NCBI GenBank assembly: GCA_023667185.1
Contig: JAMPAP010000001.1
Span: forward strand, 808,712-853,751
Direction: 5' to 3'
DNA length: 45,040 nucleotides
DNA from: Lachnoclostridium sp.
Lineage (GTDB): Bacteria; Bacteroidota; Bacteroidia; Bacteroidales; Muribaculaceae
This document shows, in pieces, positions 42,184 to 45,040 of this stretch; the first letter of the stretch is position 1; the number at the start of each line of letters is the position of its first letter. The notes under the pieces are model-generated. The model worked only from the letters and a program-made list of their open reading frames with translations, had not been told where the DNA came from and searched no databases. The translations under genes and the position numbers were made by a program.

Positions 42184-43908
42184 TCACTTAGAATATACAA
42201 TGCGCATTATCTCATCGTAGTAGGCATCACGATCCCTGTCCGTCCAGAGGTAAGGCTGATTTTCACCTGCCGGGGAGTAGTATTTTGTGAACACATTGCG
42301 TGTGCACACCGGGATAAAATACCCCTGACGGTCAAGGTTAGCTATATCGTTACGTTTCACCTCAAAGACTGAATTATTGAGCGAGGCGTTGGCGTCAGTC
42401 TTGAGCAGAGCGAGATTTTTTATAGAATGCATATTGGCATCCTGATCCTCGTCTTTGAGATTAGCCGTAAAGAGAGCGGTGACCCTACCGAAAAGGTCGT
42501 TAAACAGCACACCTCCTATTGCCTCCATCTCGATGGCACTCTCCACATCAGCCTTGATCTTCATTATCTCATCTGACTGAGGAAGAGCGTCAATGGCGGC
42601 CAACTGACGGGAAAGCCAGCTATGGCGCTCGCGTTCAAAGTGCAAGCCCTCAGAGTTTTGGGCATGGATATGCTCGAGACTCCATCCGGGCGCCTTCTTA
42701 AACCGGTAGAAGGGAAAGCGCTCTTCGGAGTTATCCATGGTCTTGATATTGAACCATGTGAGGATGTTTTTGATACTCGTATTGTCAGCTACGGTGCCGT
42801 AACGTAAAGAGAGGACATCATCAGCATTTACCAGCCTGTGCTGTATCCTGCCCTCAAGAAACTTGAGCCGGGCTGTCTTTTTCATATCCTTTGTATCCTC
42901 GATCAGAGAAGAGATCTTATCTCCGAAAATCACCAGACAGCCGGCTCTGTTATATAGCTCCCTGTCCTCGAACCACACCTTCAGGGTGTCAAAATAATAG
43001 ACTATCTCATCCCACAGCTCCTCCACTGTCTTCTTGCCGCCGGTGATCAGGTCGTTGAAATAGAAGAAAGTGTAATATTTCTCGCGCTCGTTGGTTCGCT
43101 TCTTCGACATCATGTCAAAGATAAGCTCCAGGCGTGTAGGATATTTGCCTGGCTTGGCATTGGTAAGGAAAGCCCAGAATTCCGAATTTCTCAGCTCTTG
43201 CTCCATCCTCTCCCAGAGGAGAGCAATCTCGTGTTGATTAAGGTTCTTTTCAGAGCGAACGGATTTAAGACTGTTTCTGTTGAGGAAGAGCGCCTTGATA
43301 AGCTCGGCATTCGTCAGCGGGATGCGGCCGATGTTAAGACGCTTGAACAGCTCGTGTCCATTCTCAGTTTTATCCACCTCATACCATAGCACCTTCACCT
43401 TCGTTGACAGAAGCTGGTAGAGGTCGATACCTACACTTGTAGGGTCCACCTTATCATTCAGCCATTTCTGGATGGTCCGGTAAGCATTATACAGGTAGCG
43501 GTAGTCGATATACCGGTTCATTTCGCTTTCAGCCTGCTGCGGGTCAGTAAAAAGCGAGTTGAGGTAAGTCCAGCTTGACTCCCTTGTATCGTAAGCAATT
43601 GAATAATTAGGGTTAACCTTAGGAATCCACTCCTTCAGCGAGCTGATGATCAGATAAAGCGTGGTGAGACGCTGCTGACCGTCGATCAGTTCATATTCCG
43701 CAAGGTCATCTATCACATCTTCATTTGAAAGTCGCTTGACGACAATAGGTTGAAGATAATACGAATTCTGATTATCCCTATGCTCATAGATATCATCCAG
43801 CAGACGGGTAACCTCATCTGAAGTCCAACGGTATCCGCGCTGATACGAGGGTATTCTGAAAACGCCCGTAATCCGGGTCACCACCCTTTTTCCGAAGTCA
43901 TTAGCCAT
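42184..43908 (-). CDS. DUF262-DUF1524 protein (GmrSD-like nuclease), first gene of the pair
   Basis: 574 aa from the ATG at 43908; the ORF extends to a less likely TTG at 43938, inside the promoter. N-terminal DUF262: RIPSYQRGYRW and DGQQRLTTL (residues 76-84). C-terminal DUF1524: SLEHIHAQN (His413, His415) and the later NLALLKTDANASLNN, an HNH-type nuclease site. This is the fused GmrSD arrangement known from type IV restriction of modified phage DNA. The promoter lies directly upstream on the minus strand. Next to it is the right-end repeat module. Confidence 0.87.
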   Translation of the reverse strand: MANDFGKRVVTRITGVFRIPSYQRGYRWTSDEVTRLLDDIYEHRDNQNSYYLQPIVVKRLSNEDVIDDLAEYELIDGQQRLTTLYLIISSLKEWIPKVNPNYSIAYDTRESSWTYLNSLFTDPQQAESEMNRYIDYRYLYNAYRTIQKWLNDKVDPTSVGIDLYQLLSTKVKVLWYEVDKTENGHELFKRLNIGRIPLTNAELIKALFLNRNSLKSVRSEKNLNQHEIALLWERMEQELRNSEFWAFLTNAKPGKYPTRLELIFDMMSKKRTNEREKYYTFFYFNDLITGGKKTVEELWDEIVYYFDTLKVWFEDRELYNRAGCLVIFGDKISSLIEDTKDMKKTARLKFLEGRIQHRLVNADDVLSLRYGTVADNTSIKNILTWFNIKTMDNSEERFPFYRFKKAPGWSLEHIHAQNSEGLHFERERHSWLSRQLAAIDALPQSDEIMKIKADVESAIEMEAIGGVLFNDLFGRVTALFTANLKDEDQDANMHSIKNLALLKTDANASLNNSVFEVKRNDIANLDRQGYFIPVCTRNVFTKYYSPAGENQPYLWTDRDRDAYYDEIMRIVYSK

Positions 43909-43937
43909 TATGATAAAAATAAGTGAACACTGTGACA

Positions 43938-43970
43938 CAAATTTACATATAATATATGTATAGTCACAAA
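43938..43970 (-). promoter_or_regulatory. Promoter of the DUF262 operon
   Basis: On the minus strand TTTG (43967-43970) precedes TAAATTTG (43938-43945) by 21 nt. The start codon at 43908 is about 29 nt further. Confidence 0.7.
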
Positions 43971-43975
43971 ATATT

Positions 43976-44500
43976 TCACGTATTTTTTACATTATTTTTT
44001 ACAATGTACCCTTTGCTATCGATATGGTACATTTTATCGATAGCGCGCTGACTTTTACGGCGCAACTGGCGGGAAAGAAACTTCCCGTTATCAGCAATAA
44101 TCTTATAATCGTCAGGGTCGAAATCCGGACCTATTTCGGTAATACGATATACTATATGACCGTCACTTTTTGTCGACGAAGTAATCAATACATCTTCACC
44201 GGTGTGAATATTACGAATTGAGAAACAAGGTCTTTGGGTTAATATGAGTCTATCCTGCGCATCGCGAACACGTTCTCGCGCCTTGCGGCTGCGAGCCACA
44301 GCCTGCTGTATCTCCGCTGATATATAAGTGAATATAGATTTCACCATCTGATCCTCAGCCGAGAGATCCGGCATAGTACCCTCTGTCATCATTGAGTCAG
44401 CAAGCGACACAAGACGCTCGGCCATCTCACCGGTGAAAGAACTGTTAATTTTGTCAAGAACTTTGATGCGGAACTTCCGCGACACTGCTAACTTTTTCAT
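43976..44500 (-). CDS. Small basic protein of unknown function, paralog of the gene at 499-933
   Basis: 174 aa from the ATG at 44500; the upstream in-frame TTG is not conserved in the paralog. Residues 1-80 match the left-end protein closely (LAVSRKFR, SSFTGEMAERLVSLADSMMTEGTMPDLS, IFTYISAEI, ARSRKAR). The C-terminal block LSRQLRRKSQRAIDK also matches. The middle, about 60 residues, is unrelated and of different length. There is no signal peptide or membrane segment. The promoter region and upstream heptamer array are shared with the paralog, so the whole unit appears duplicated in inverted orientation. Function is unknown; nucleic-acid binding is inferred from charge. Confidence 0.75.
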   Translation of the reverse strand: MKKLAVSRKFRIKVLDKINSSFTGEMAERLVSLADSMMTEGTMPDLSAEDQMVKSIFTYISAEIQQAVARSRKARERVRDAQDRLILTQRPCFSIRNIHTGEDVLITSSTKSDGHIVYRITEIGPDFDPDDYKIIADNGKFLSRQLRRKSQRAIDKMYHIDSKGYIVKNNVKNT

Positions 44501-44569
44501 ATTCGTATATTTTTTCAGCAAAAATACACAGCAGCATCACGCAAAAGTGACCATAATGGCAGGAAGTAG

Positions 44570-44709
44570 TTGTTAGTTGTTAGTCGTTAGTTGTTAGTTG
44601 TTAGTCGTTAGTTGTTAGTTGTTAGTTGTTAGTCGTTAGTTGTTAGTTGTTAGTTGTTAGTTGTTAGTCGTTAGTTGTTAGTCGTTAGTTGTTAGTCGTT
44701 AGTTGTTAG
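44570..44709. repeat. Heptanucleotide tandem repeat, 20 units
   Basis: Twenty consecutive 7-bp units run without interruption: 14 TTGTTAG and 6 TCGTTAG (units 3, 6, 10, 15, 17 and 19). In gene orientation they read CTAACAA or CTAACGA, closely related to the CTAAAAA units at the left end. They end at the same conserved CTACTTC/GCCA block upstream of the gene promoter. Confidence 0.95.
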
Positions 44710-44871
44710 ATGGTAACTGTTAGCCCTTTAGGGCGGTATCGTCTATAACCCCACGCGACTGCAGGAGCGTGGGGCACAGGGCCAACATCAATTGGAGCCT
44801 CGACGAGGCGATATCGTCAGTGATAGTTTTGCTATGATAGTCGTGCTCATAAGAGGTGTCGCTGTAATTTT

Positions 44872-44938
44872 GTCGTTACCACGACATCGTTTTTCCGAGG
44901 ATCAATCACCTGAGTATCAGCTTTCCCCAACATAAATG
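44872..44938. repeat. Diverged copy of half of the left-end palindrome
   Basis: GTCGTTACCACGACATCG, then TCCGAGG, then CCTGAGTATC and CTTTCCCCAACATAAATG match positions 164-230 in order and spacing, with scattered substitutions. The matching other half is missing or too altered to recognise. From 44710 to 45040 I see no gene. Short GC-rich hairpins occur, such as GCCCTTTAGGGC and CCCCACGC...GCGTGGGG. Confidence 0.75.
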
Positions 44939-45040
44939 CAATGCAGTTAAAATAACGACGAAAGAGGCTCGGAGAGCCAGGGGTTAGTGTAACCCCACCC
45001 GGAGCTTGCGGAGGCCACTGAAAAAGATATCAAATTTCGG

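Overview
The window looks like a chromosomal segment of a member of the Bacteroidales. Coding density is high and the core genes are moderately GC-rich. Most transcription units have the Bacteroidetes promoter signature, a TAnnTTTG -7 box that is often preceded 19-21 nt upstream by TTTG. Several families are typical of the group: DUF3316, DUF4827, DUF3822 next to rsmD, and RseC-RnfB-RnfC. A gut lineage such as Muribaculaceae is plausible from overall style and the presence of tryptophanase, but that placement is inference.

Layout. 1-933: a nested palindrome, a heptanucleotide tandem repeat and a small gene of unknown function. 968-7162: parC coupled to DUF3316 and S41-peptidase genes, then a YpfJ-type metallopeptidase and a membrane protein. 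7163-8600: an AAA/DUF4143 ATPase with five 23-bp direct repeats at its 5' side. 8606-11508: a 5'-nucleotidase lipoprotein and a MATE exporter (minus strand). 11660-12147: a YafQ-type toxin-antitoxin pair. 12238-15581: a PurF-like protein with a degenerate glutaminase site, convergent with glmS. 15799-17168: DUF3822 and rsmD. 17227-17756: tRNA-Glu, rpsT, tRNA-Glu. 17902-20964: nrnA, a DUF4827 lipoprotein and glmM. 21030-21250: a candidate small RNA on the minus strand. 21453-24121: rseC-rnfB-rnfC without the remaining rnf genes.

24171-26870 is an AT-rich island. It carries a frameshifted transglutaminase-like gene, a secreted protein that joins a signal peptide to an Rhs-core terminal motif and a His/Cys peptidase-like domain, and two paralogous three-helix membrane proteins that look like immunity proteins. 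26889-29839: an RsmI-family methyltransferase, an MBL-fold hydrolase and convergent lpxB. 29887-35102: a DbpA-like helicase, a fused ABC-ATPase/DUF4435 protein resembling a merged PARIS system, menA and tnaA. 35157-36371: a second DUF4143-type ATPase with 40-bp repeats in its promoter. 36623-40014: GH31 and GH27 alpha-glycosidases. 40068-43908: two tandem DUF262 (GmrSD-like) genes. 43976-45040: a second copy of the left-end module in opposite orientation, with 20 heptamer units and a decayed half of the palindrome.

The most interesting features are the terminal repeat/VNTR/small-gene modules, the shared GCCGAT-containing repeats at both DUF4143 ATPase promoters, the Rhs-tip effector island, the fused ATPase-DUF4435 protein, the DUF262 pair, the glutaminase-dead PurF paralog and the unannotated small RNA candidate.
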